64,000 bases of DNA from Chlorella sorokiniana (taxonomy: Eukaryota > Chlorophyta > Trebouxiophyceae > Chlorellales > Chlorellaceae). This document shows positions 48,545-60,500 of the stretch, piece by piece (positions within the stretch are counted from its first letter, which is position 1; each line of letters starts with the position of its first letter). Below the pieces are notes generated by a model. The model made no database searches, was not told the origin of the DNA, and saw nothing but the letters and a program-made list of their open reading frames with translations. A program made the translations under genes and the position numbers. Location: NCBI GenBank assembly GCA_025917655.1, contig CP084613.1, positions 2,792,001 through 2,856,000 of the forward strand, read 5' to 3'.

Positions 48545-51500
48545 ATGAAAACCGATATCAAAGCGGCAGGCGGCTCGGCGGCAGCGGCCCGAGAGGAGCT
48601 GCCCCTGCCGCCACCGTTGCGAGGCGGCGCCCCCAGGCCGGGCCCCTCTCCTGCTGGTCAAGCCACTGGTCATGCCCCCTTTGCGCCAAGCCCATTTGAT
48701 TCAGCACCAGCTGTACGAAACAAATCCAAGACGGGTGAAGCTGCTGCCACTACCTTGCTGGTTGGTGGCAGCAGCCAAGGGGCCGGTGGTGTGCCGGCCG
48801 GCGCTCGCTCCAGTGAATCGCGGAGCAGCGGCAGCGCTGGCTGGACCTCCAAGCCCCCTTGGCGTCACAGCAGAGGCCCGTCTCTCCTGCGACCTCCTTG
48901 CGTGGACTGATAGCTGGCGGCAGCCGGCCCTCCTCTGCTGCCTGGCACCCTGCCAATGGAGTGCCAGCCGTCACCGATGCAGCTGCAGCGCCCCCGCAGC
49001 AGCGGCAGGGTGCTGCAGGCCAGCCTGCGCAGCGCTGCGCTGGGTGGCCCTCCCTCGGACGATGGTTCAGCCAAGTCGAGCATCACTCTGGACTCGGTCA
49101 TGAGCCAGGTGCGCGGTGCCAGCCACCACCGCCCAGTGCTGCCCCTGCCACCGCAGCCCGGTGTCTCACTCACCTACCGACGTGCCGCTGCTGACCTGTG
49201 CCGGCCTGGCGTGCGTGCCTGCCCGCAGGTCCAGCAGTCTGGGGGTCAGGGCGGCAGCGAGTGCCGCGTGCTGCTGCCGGGTGTGGACCCGCTGGAGCAC
49301 GGGCTGCACCAGCTGGAGCTGCACCCAGAGGGTGGGTGTGGGGGCAGCAGCGCTGGTGCTGCGGGTGCGGGTGCCGGTGGGTGGGTGGGCGGGGAAAGGG
49401 GCCGAGGAGGGGTGACCGAGGCGCGAGCGGGCGTGGAGCCGCACGCGCACGGCTGCTGGGCGGGGGCAGGGGAGCGGCGGCTGCGCGGCGGCTGCACCGC
49501 CTTCCCGTGCATGCGCCTGGTGGGCATACCCCGCGCAGGTGCTGCTGCGCTCCGCCCCACGCGCTCCCTGCACCGCCTGCCGCTGCCACAGGCGGCGAGC
49601 TGCAGGTGGTGAGCGCCCCCAAGGGCGTAGACCTGCGGGCAGCAATCACACAGGCGCTGTCGGTGCAGCTGGAGGCGGCGGGCGGCTCGGCCCCGGGCAG
49701 CGCAGCAGCAGGATCGCAGCACCAGCTGGCCTCCCTGCCCGGCACCCCCGCCACCCTGCCCTGCGGCATTTCCTCGGCAGCGGGCACCCCCTGGGGCCCT
49801 CGCGACTTGTGCCTGTGGCGGGTGCACAGCTGCCCGATGAAGGCCAGGACCCACAGCAGGCGCAGGCAGGCGTGCAGGGCTGGTCTGCGCCGCCGACGGT
49901 GCCCAGCAGCTTGCGCGGCACGGGCCCTGCGCCCCCTGTCGCCCATCCTGGAGCCAGCAGGCTCCAGCCAATCATGCGGCGGCCAGCCTGCGCCGCAGCC
50001 CCTGCCAGCGCTCAACCTCCAGGTGGCGCAGGAGGGGGCGCGGCTGGTGGGGGCGCAGGGCGAGCGGGTGCGCGCAGAGACGCTGGACCAGCGGGAGCTG
50101 CAGGGCAGCGATGCGCCGCCTGTGCGCCTGGCGGGGGCGCGCCCCTGGTCCCACGACGGTACGTCCAGCACCGCCAGCCTGGCGGCCCTGCACCTGCAGC
50201 GCACCCGGCCCTGGACATCGCGTACCGCGCCAGATCCACGGGTGCGGGTGGAACCGGTCGGAGAGGGACCTGGCGCAGCTCGCTGCTTGCCCGCTCGCCA
50301 CCCTCCCGGCTCGAATCCCTGCTCAATCCTCCTCGCTGCCCCTTCTCCCCCCCACACACCTACTCAGCCCGCATGTGGCCCATGCTGGCTCCCTTCGTGC
50401 CTCGCCTGCTGCGGCGCTACATCCTGCAGTCGCACTCGCCGCCGGGCAGCACTGGCGGCAAGGACAGGTGGGGCGCCGCCCAGCAATGAGCTGGCCATGC
50501 AGCTGCCGCCGCCCAGCATCGAGGAATGGCTCGCTGCGGCCTGCCCCCACCGCTGACCTGGGCCCCTCGGCAACCCCCTGCGCCCCCGCCCCTGCAGCCC
50601 CCTGCACAGCAGCTTTGCCAAGTCGCTGGCATCCAGGGCCTCTGCACAGCCAGCCAGCCTGAGCCGCGTGATGCGCCCCTGCATGGACACCTTCCCGGGT
50701 GCGAGCCTGCTGCAGCGCCTGCCGGGGGCAGCGTGCCCCGATGCGCGCCGCAGGGCCCGCCCCCAAACCCAGCTGCCCAGCACGCTGCCTGGCTGGCCCT
50801 CGACGCTGGTCCGCTGGTCCGCACCCCACCCCTGCAGCCGCGCTGATGGTTGCCGACGTGAGCGGCTTCACCGCGCTGACCGAGGCACTGGGAGCCCGGG
50901 GCAGCGCCGGCGTGGAGCTGCTGACCAAGTGCATGAACAGATACTTCACCCAGGTGGGGTGCGCCCTGGGACCTGGCTGCCGCGCCGGCTGGCGTGGCGG
51001 CTGCACCCCGCGTGCAGGCTGAGGGGTGCCTGAGAGGCGCCCTGATGACACCCAGCCCCGCTGCCCCGGCCGCCGCCCTTCAGGTCATCGACCTGCTGCT
51101 GCTGTATGGCGGGGACGTGGAGAAGTTTGCGGGAGACTGCATGATCGTGGTGTTTGTGCCGTCGCAGGAGGAGGCGGCAGGTGCGGCCGCGCAGCGGCAT
51201 GCACCGCAGGCCGACCACCCCGCACCTGCCGCCCACACTCGCTGCTCGGCTGCCGGCTGCAGGTTCCGAGGACGGCGGCCTGGCGGCCGCTACCCTGCGC
51301 GCCGTCACGTGCGGCGCGGAGCTCAGCCGCCGCTTTGGCTCCATGCGCATGCTGCCGAATGGCGAGGTGGTGCCCGTTTCTGCTGCCGAGCGCCTTGCCC
51401 AAGAGGCTGACGCTGCGGGGCAAGGCGTTGACGGCACCCCGGGGGAGGGCAGGGGCGGCCTGCTCCTGCCGCTAGATGCGCTCAAGGTGATCACCACGGC

Positions 51501-54500
51501 GCTGGGGACAGCGGTGGTGCGGGGGCAACCAGGATCAAGATCAGGAGGCCCACCCCACACTCGCTGCCGCCACGCAGGATGCGCTGAGCACCGCGCCCAA
51601 CCTGGTGGTGCGGCCAACCGGCATGGCGCTGTCCATTGCACACGGCGGTGCCAGAGCGGCTGTGAACATGGCTGGGGGCGGGGCCCGCAGAGCCGGCGCG
51701 GCCGTCGGCAGCAGCGCCGGCTTCGCTGTTTCGGCGCTGGGCAGGGCAGCCAACGCCCCGCGGCGGGCCCTGCTGAGCCCCGCAGCGGCGCACCGCCGAC
51801 GCGCGCAGGCTCGGGCAGCCTGCCCATCCCTGTCAGCGCCTTTCAGATCGATGCGGTCGCCACCGCGGAAGTCGGCCCCTCCGGCCTGGACCCGGCCAGC
51901 AGCCTGCTGCGCTCCAACTCGTCGCCAGAGGGATGGCTGCTGGCGGAGGCGTCAGGAGGGGGCGGGGGCAGCGGCAACACAGGGGCCACTGCGCAGCCGC
52001 CGAGCACGCAGCCCTCGCCTGTGCGCAGCATCGTGCGGCAGGGCAGCAGCATTGCAAGCGCCGTGCTGGGCAAGCTGTCCCGCAGCTCCTCGCCGGGCGT
52101 CCTGCCTGCGGGCAGCTCGCGGTTTTCCACCAAGTCCAGCGCGCCGACGCCAGCACGGCAGCAGCCCCCGGCCTCGCGGCCAAGCCTGAAGCCGCGCTGG
52201 CTGCAGACAAACACCGCCAGCTGCACGAGCAAGCGCTTGCAAAACTTGTGGTGCTGGCCGGCCCTGCCTCGGCCTTGAGGCCCCGGAGCTGCCCTCTGCT
52301 GGCGGCACCGCCGACGCCGCCGAGGCGTGTTTTCAGGAGCAGCCGTTGCCTTACGCCCGCCCCTCTCCGTCCCCTCTGCGGCCAGCCAGGCCGTGGGGTG
52401 CTGTGCAGGCGCGCCCAGTCGGCCGCACCGCCACGGCACCGCCGGACGTGGGCCAGCTGCTGACCAATCTTGCTGAGGAGCAGGAGCAGCAGGCAGGCTT
52501 CTTGCTGCATGACGGGGACAGCCCGCCGCTCCCGGAAGGCAGCAGGGCTGTGCCGGACAGCTTTCAGCCAGCTGTCAGCCAGCTGCCATCGGTGCCTTCT
52601 GGGCTGGCAATGGAACTTGGGGGAGGACCCAGATGGTGCCAGCCTTGAGGATGAGCTCAGCGGTTTGGAGCTTGGGAGTGGCGGTGCCTGGGCGGCGGCA
52701 GCTGGCCAGCACCCCCGTGTGGCAGTGCCCTGCTACCCGAGAATGGCGCCTGTGATGCATCGCACCCAGATGCGGCAACGGCGGCGGCAGCAGCAGCTCC
52801 TGGCGCAGTGGAGCGCAAGCCGCGCCCGTCCATCATGCACTGGCTGATGAGCGCCGCCGGCGCGCCCTGGCGCGGTCGTAGCGTCAGCCATGCCCCAGAG
52901 GCACGCCCCTCCATCTCGGCGGATGAACCCTCCACATCCCAGCGCCATGCCAGCACCCTCAGCGTGGCCAGCATGGCGACCGGGGCCCCGAGTCTCGCGG
53001 AGCTGTCAAGTGAGTGCCTGCATCAGCGAGCTCAGCCCCTTGTTCCCACATCACGGCTGGCTGCGTCCTTGCCAGGATCGACTCCCGCCTCGCCGTGCTG
53101 CAGGTGGCCTCGGTCTGCCCGTGTCCCTGGACACCCAGCGGCGCAGGGCGCTCAGCGCCAGCGCCAAGGGGCGGCTCGGTCACGATGTGCGGCGGCGCAG
53201 CTCCAATGCGCGGCGCAGCCGCGACTGGCGGCGGTCTTTCTGGCGCCACCACTCGCACATGGCAGCCATTCGCCTTGCCCAGAGCAGTGATGGCAGCCAG
53301 CCGTCGCCACATCCACGCGGCAACAGCGGGCGGGCATCGCCTTCGGCTGCCGCGCCGGAGCGCGCTGCTGCTGCGGCACCAGAGGCTGCAGGGGCAGCAG
53401 GGGTTGCGCCGCGGGGTGGCAACGGCGGCAGCCAGCCCCGCGCAGGTGGTTCAGCAGGTGGAGCTGTCGCTGAAGGTCACCATTGCGGCGGGCGACGTCT
53501 GCGCCTTCCACGTGGGCGGCGGCCAGGAAACGGGCTTTGAGGACAAGGAGGGGCTGCCGGTGAGGCTTGCACAAAGATTGCCTTCCCCCGCAGCAGGTCC
53601 TGTCTGCCCCAGGTGCCGTCATGCTCGATGCTGCCTGTCATCGCAGCGCTGGGAGTTTTTCATCGGCGACCGCCCACAGCCGGAGGAGGACAACACAGAG
53701 GGTGGTGCAGGGCCCAGCGCCGTGCCTCCACAGCGCAGCTGCGCAAGGCCGAGCAGTACGCAATCTCTGGTACGCCAGCCCAGGGACAGGCCACGTGCGC
53801 TGCGCTGTTCCACCACACGTGCAAGGTTTCCCTGCCGAATTGGCCTGCCATGCTTGGGCTGTCTGTGCAGGCGAGGCTGTGCTGTCACCCGAGGTTGCCC
53901 GGATCGTGGCTCCCATCTGCCTGCTCGAGCCGCTGGGCGGCGGCAACGTCCGCCTGCTGCAGCTGCTGAAGCCCTACAAGCTGCTGCCCGAGGTGAGGGA
54001 GCCCTCTCCCTCTGACTCTGATGCAGTGTGCCGCTTGACTGCTGTCGGGCGTCATGTCCAATCCCCGCCGTGCGGTCGCTGCCCATGTACCACGCTTGTC
54101 CCTGCCCTGCGCGCCGCGCAGATGCAGCACGAAGCCAGCAGCCTGACCTCCCTGGAGCGCGCCGCCAAGCAGGTGGCGCGGGAGCGTGCTGCGATGGCCG
54201 CCCTGCCAGAGGTGGCGCAGGGCCATGCGCTCCAGGTGTGTGGGGGGGTGCGGAAGGGGGGATTGGGCAGCGGCTGAGCGCTGCATCCTCCGAGGTGATG
54301 CTGCCGCCTGCTGCTGGGCGCGCCTGCTGCCCTGCATCAGCGGCCGCCGCTGCCGCCCCCAGCTGCTGCGCATGCACATCCTGGAGAATGTGCGTGTGCG
54401 TGTGGAGGCGGGGCACATCGACTACGTGAACGAGCTGAGGTGGGTGTGTGGGGGGGGCGGGGAGGTGGGGGGCGGGGGAGGTGTAGTGTGGATGGAGAGG

Positions 54501-57500
54501 GCACTGCTTGGGGTCGGGTCTTGGGGATGGACGCATATCCAGAGGCACAGGCGGCACCTCAGTTTTAGGGGCGTCCCCGGGCGCAGGGTGGGCACCGTCC
54601 TCTTCCTGGGCTTCCCCTCGCTCCTGGAGCCGCCGCCGCGGTCGGGGCCCGGCGCGGCGCGTGCCGGGCTGGGCGCTGTGCAGGCGTGTGTGGAGGTGGT
54701 GCAGCGGCGCATGCGCCAGCAGGACGGCAGCTTCCTGCAGGTGAGGAGGGCCTGGGGTGCATGCGTCGAAACGGGGGCTGCTTTCCAGGAGCGCTCGTGG
54801 CGTGCCGAAGGCGCCCTACTCATGACATTACTTTGTGCGCCGTGTGCGCAGTTTCGATGCGATGAGAAAGGCTTCCTGGCCATCTGTGCATTCGGCCTGC
54901 CGGGCGGTCCCATGAAGATGGCCCTGCTCGTGGCATCCAGACCGCCCTGGCAATCGTGGAGGCGGTGAAGCGGCGGGGGGGCCGCGCCTGCTGCGGCGTC
55001 ACCACAGGACACCTCTTCTGCGCGATGGTCGGCTCGCAGCGGCGCTCCGAGTACACAGTGTTTGGCAACGCCATCAACCTCAGGTGTGCGGTCGTGGGTG
55101 TGTGAGGGCTGGGGATACAGGAGTTCCGACTCGTATTTGAAGCAGAGGTTATGCTCGGTTTGCAAGAAAGCTTGGTTCGATCGCGTGTTTTGAAATGCAG
55201 CTGTTCCTTCGATCCAGCCTGAACTGAAGGGGGCTGAAATGGATTGAACAGATCGATGAGCCCCTCAATTCAGTCGCAACCCTACCTTCGATCCAGTTGC
55301 CATGTTCTCGTATTAGAGGCGACCATTTCTTCGATTGCTCCAATTTGCAATTTACGTTTCTCAGAGGTGACCGTTTTCTCGATCACTTATGATCAAGTCG
55401 CGGTCTAATTGACCGTTTTTCTCGATCGCCTGTACAAGTCGCACCAATTAGCTCCTACCCGGTTGGCGGTTCTATTTTGCCAGCTCCTTCGGCCTGCTTC
55501 GCTCCAATCCTTCGATTCGTCCCTTTCTTCGGCCTGCCAGGCTTCAATCATTTTTTCAACCTTGGCCCATCTTTCTCTTTATTTTGATGCATCCATTGGC
55601 TATGTTTACATCCTGTCGTCCCATTTCCTGCTCATCCCATACCCTACTCAAACTTTCCCATCTGTTCGACCTCGTCTCACGTCCTCATCCCTTGATCCGT
55701 TGCTCCCACTCACCTCGGCTTTCAGTCCCACCTCCAGGGCACAGGCTGTCAGACTTACAACCAAATTGCCTGCTCCCAACCTGCAGTGCACGCCTCATGG
55801 TGCGCGCTCGTGACATGAACGCTGATGTGTACTGCGACGTCACCACGCAGCAGCTGGCCAAGGGCAAGGCAGTGTACCGCCAGCTGAAGCCGGTGCAGGT
55901 CAAGGGCCGCCAGCAGCCTGTGGAGGTATTTGAGGTCTCCTCCTTGGATTCTGAAGCGACGGTGGGTCGCGCCAGCCTGTTGCAGTCGCCGCTCGGCGCG
56001 AAGCCTTTGGCCCCGGCGCCCGCGGTGGCGGCTGCAGCCGCGGCCGAGGCAGCAGTGGGGCTGCACGAGGCGCGCGGTCGGCGTGGGAGCTCCGTGCCGC
56101 AGCCCCGCCCAGTGTCTGCGCGGCCCTCGGTCACGGCAGTCAGCCCGCAGGACAGCGCCGGGGCTCTGGAAAGCCTGGCCAGCGCGCTGGCGCCGCAGCT
56201 GCTGCAGCTGGAGGAGGCGGCTGGCGCTGAGCAGGCGCCGGAACAGACCGGGCGCCGCAGCCCGACTCACAGGGCTTGGGCCAGGTGGTGGGCGAGGAGG
56301 AGCGCGTCGTGCCCTCCGCTCCCCCTGGCCGCTCCTGGCCGCGTCGCGCCCAACACCCCGCTGGTCGGTGAGCGTCGTGTTGGGCCCCCAGCCGAGCCTG
56401 CACGCCCGAGCCAAACCCACCTGATTTTGCTTCACGGGCTGGTGCACAGACACGCGCTGGTGATGCCAGTGCCGCCACAGCTGGCCTGCCCTGTCTGTTG
56501 CTGGGCCTGGTGCAGGGCGCGAGGCTGAGCTGGCGGCCATCACGGGTCGGTGCGTGGAGCTGGTGCGGGAGGGGCGGGGCGGGGTGGTGCTGCTGGAGGG
56601 GGAGGCGGGCATGGGCAAGAGCCGGCTGGTGGAGGAGCTGCAGCACAGGTGGGCCCTGCGGCCGGGTGTCTGGCCCCACCTGAGATGCTGTGTTGTGCGT
56701 GCAATCGTGCATGCGCGCCGCCCAGCAGGCCGCCCCTCACCTGAGCGCGCTTCGTGCACGCCGCCCTGCCTGCTGCAGCGAGCTGGGCGGCGTGTACGAC
56801 CAGTGCAACCTGTTCCTGGGGCTGGGCAGGAGGGAGCGCAAGGCGCAGGTGCTGCGGCAGCTGCTGCCTGCCTGGAGCAGCTGGCGGCACGTTTGCTTCG
56901 AGCGCCTTGTCGTTGCTGGCCTGCTCCGAGCCAGTGATGCACCCTGGGCACCGCATGCTTCCCCACGCTCACGTGCAGGCGCTGTACCCCTGGCGGCGCG
57001 TGCTGCGCGAGATGTTCCTGCACGACCGCCAGCTGGGCCAGCTGTACTGCACGCGGGACCCCGTGGTGGTGAGCCAGCTGGCCGCCACGCCGCTGCCCTG
57101 CACGCCCCGCAGCGGATGCCATGTCGGTGCAGCAGCCGTGTGCAAGCAGGGCCGCCCGCTGCTTCTGTGTGGCCAACCCTGGGCCGAGGTGCACCCACTG
57201 CGCAGGTGGTGACGGAGCTGTCGCTGCGGCTGCGGCAGAGCGTGGCCGACTTTGGGCAGTGGCGGCACCTGCTGGCAGATGCGCTGGAGGTGCCGCTGTC
57301 AGGTGCAGCCAGCTGGCATGCCCTGCGGTCGGCCAGCAGCGTACCGTGCATGCCGTGCTTCACCAAGCAGCGATGTTTCATGTGCAGAGATTCCCGAGGC
57401 GGTGCCCGACCCGGAACAGCGCGGCAGGCTGCTGCTGGAGAAGCATCACGAGCGGGGCGGGCCACCCTCCTTGGTGAGCCACGCAGCAGCCTGACCAACA

Positions 57501-60500
57501 GCACCCGCAACAGCCATGTTCTGTCGCAGGAGCAACGCATGGGCCCTCATGCCGCCGCCCATCCACTCAACCTGTGCCTGCCTTTGCGGATCCCGCCCCT
57601 TCCGCGCCAGCAGCCGCTGGAATCGGCTGTCCAGCTGCCCGAGGCGGTGACCAGGACCTTGGACGCAGTGCACCCTCTGGACCTGGGGTGGGTGCGGCCT
57701 CGCCCTGCCTGCCGCGCCGGCGACGGTCGCTGCGGCCAGCGCCTGCAGCTGCCTGCACCTGCAGCCTGCTGACCGCGGCGCTGCCGCCTGCAGGGAGGCG
57801 GAGGAGGCGTTCCTGTTGGGCGCGGGCAGGGCGGGGCCGTTCCCGCCCCGCATCAAGCGTTCGGGTGGGGTGCACGGGCTGCAGGCTGGGTGTGGGGGGG
57901 AGCGAGCCGCATGCGTGCATATTCTTGTGTGATGATTTGCTTAGGGAAGCAGCTGGTTTTCTGGCAGCGGCATACGTGGCGGGAAACCTGCACCCTCTCT
58001 CTTCACGCCTTCCGGGACGCCGACCGTTGCCCGCTCCTTGCTGGCCACGCCCTGCAGCCAGCCTCACGCTGGGCATGCTGGCAGACAGGGCGCGCGACCA
58101 GGACCTCGGGCAGGACGGCAGCCGCGCCTGCCCCCAACCGCGGCCGACCTAGAGCTGCTGCGGGCCGCGGCTGCTCCGTCGCCCCACGAGGCGGAGCAGG
58201 CCCGCCGCCGCCAGGAGGCAGCCATGGGGCAGCAGGCTGCGGAAGCGTCGGCGGACGACGGCGCGTCCCCGCTGCTGCAGGCTGCCAGCGGCAGCAGCAG
58301 CGAGCCGAGCGAGGCGGGCGGTACAGCGACAGCGACTCGCCGTCGCGGTGCAGCAGCCCGGCCTCCTCCTTCACCGCTGGCAGCATGCACAGCACGCACA
58401 GCGCCAGCGCTGCGCACGGCATGCGCAGTGGCGGCCTGGGCTGGTGCCCGCCCGGGGGCATGCGGCGCGCGGCGACGAGCCACGCGCCGGGCGGCCTGGT
58501 TGCGCTGGGCGGCGCGCCGTCGCGGGAGGTCAGCAGCCACCTGCAGGCCCGCAGGGTGCAGGATCTGGTGTTGGCGCTGCTGCGCTGCTTCACCGCCGCC
58601 TACGGGCCCGCGGTGCTGGTGCTGGAGGACCTGCACCACTTTGACACCGCCAGCTGGCGCCTGCTCAGCGCCGCCGTCGCCGACGAGGCCCTGCACGCCC
58701 GCCTGCTGCTGGTGCTCACCTACCGCCCCCACTTTGGCGCGCTGTCGCCCACCCTGCGGCAGCGCCCGGCCCCAGGGAGCGGCGCTACCAGCGGGTGCAG
58801 GCCTCCTACCGCGCCCTGCTGTCACAGGTGAGCCGGGGCCGGGTGCGCGCATGGGGGTGAGGGAGGCGGAGCTTGCGTGCGGAGTGGGCCACTCGGCAGT
58901 GCTGTCCCTCACACTGGCGTGCCCACCCCACACACACACCCCAAACCCCCATCCCCTCCAGCCTTACCCACCCATTGCACCCGCCCCCCCCACCTACCCA
59001 CGCACACACGCCCCTGCGCACGAGCAGCCCGGCGCGCTGCACCTGGTGCTGCGCCCTTTGACGTGGAGCAGAGCAGCGCGTTTGTGTCGGCGGCGCTGGG
59101 CGGCGCGGCGGTGCCGCCCGAGGTGGCTGGCCTGCTGTGGGAGCGCTCCAGCGGGCTGCCCTCCTTCCTGGAGCAGCTGGTCGTCTTCCTGCAGCTCTTT
59201 GTGCAGACGCAGCTGCAGACAGGGCTGGCGGGGCAGGCCGGCATCCTCAGGTGACAACCCAGCCTGCAGGCTGGCCATAGGACAGGCGCGCCAGCCGCTG
59301 CCCCCTGCACTGTGCGAGTGCGTGTGGCGGCCACTCAGCCCCCTCCACACACACACGCACCCACCGCAGGCCTGGTCGTCACAGCAGCGTGCAGGAGGTT
59401 CAGGCGGTGGCTCAGGCTGGCCTGGACTTCATCCGCAACAACGTGTCCATCAACTCCATCATCACGGGTGGGGCCTGGGGGCGCGCCGCTGCCGCCGCCC
59501 CGCCGACGCTCCGTCACAGGGCAGGGCTGGGCCTGCGGCAGCATCCAGTGCCTGCCTGCGTGTGCGCCTCGTCCTAGGGCGCCCCGCACAATGCTCCCCG
59601 TCCGCTTTTGTCGCCTGCGCACAGCCGCTACACCCTGCCCCCTCCCTCCAGACCGCGTGGACCGCCTGCGCCCCGCCGAGCAGCTCACCCTCAAGGTGGC
59701 TTCGGTGCTGGGCCTGACCGTGTACCGCGCCCTGCTGGCAGCCATCCACCCCCAGCACCCGCCCCCGCCGCCCTGGAGGCCAGCCTGCGCGCGCTGGAGG
59801 CCGCCGCCTTTGTGCGCCAGGACCCGGCTGACCCTTCCACCTGGAGGTTCTGCCAGGTGGGCCCGCCGCCGCGCTCCCCACTGCGTGCCCGCCCGACTGG
59901 CGCACACCCTATGGTGCTGCGCAGGCCTGCACGCCTGCCTGCCTGGGCAGCTCACACAGCGAGGCCCCCCCCGCACACACACCCCGCTGCGCAGGTGCTG
60001 GCACGCGACGTGGTGTACGAGATGGTGCCCAGGGAGCTGCGCAGGGAGTGGCACGCGGCAGCCGCCGCCGCCATGGCAGCCTTCTCGTCGGGGGGGGCTG
60101 CGCCGCTGGCTCGTCTGCGGTGGAAGCGCAGCGTTGGGGGCGCAGGGTGGCGCGTCGTGTGCAGGGCCCGCGCCAGGTGTGCCCTTGATTGCCTCCCGCA
60201 CCTCTCTCCGGCCCCGCAGGCCGCTTCCGCCTCCCCCAGCACCGTGGCCTGGCACTGGAGCCAGTCGTGCCGGGACTCGGAGGCCCAGCACTGGCAGCGC
60301 AGCTTCCAGGCGGTGGAGTGGTGGCAGCGCGCGGCGGCGGCGGCCCTGGACAGCGGCGACCACGGCGGGCGCTGCCGCTGCTGCAGCGCGCGCAGGATGT
60401 GGCGGCGGCGCTGGAGAGCTACTTTGAGGGCCACAGCCGCAGCTTCATCCTCATGAGGCAGCAGAGCATGCTGGAAGGGGCGGCGCCGCCGCAGCCAAAG

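Noticed and set aside
55084-55786. Retrotransposon or virus-derived insertion in the cyclase intron
   Set aside because: No reverse transcriptase, integrase or other mobile-element protein frame and no terminal repeats were found. Only the composition and short repeats are unusual, so it is reported as a repeat-rich intron.
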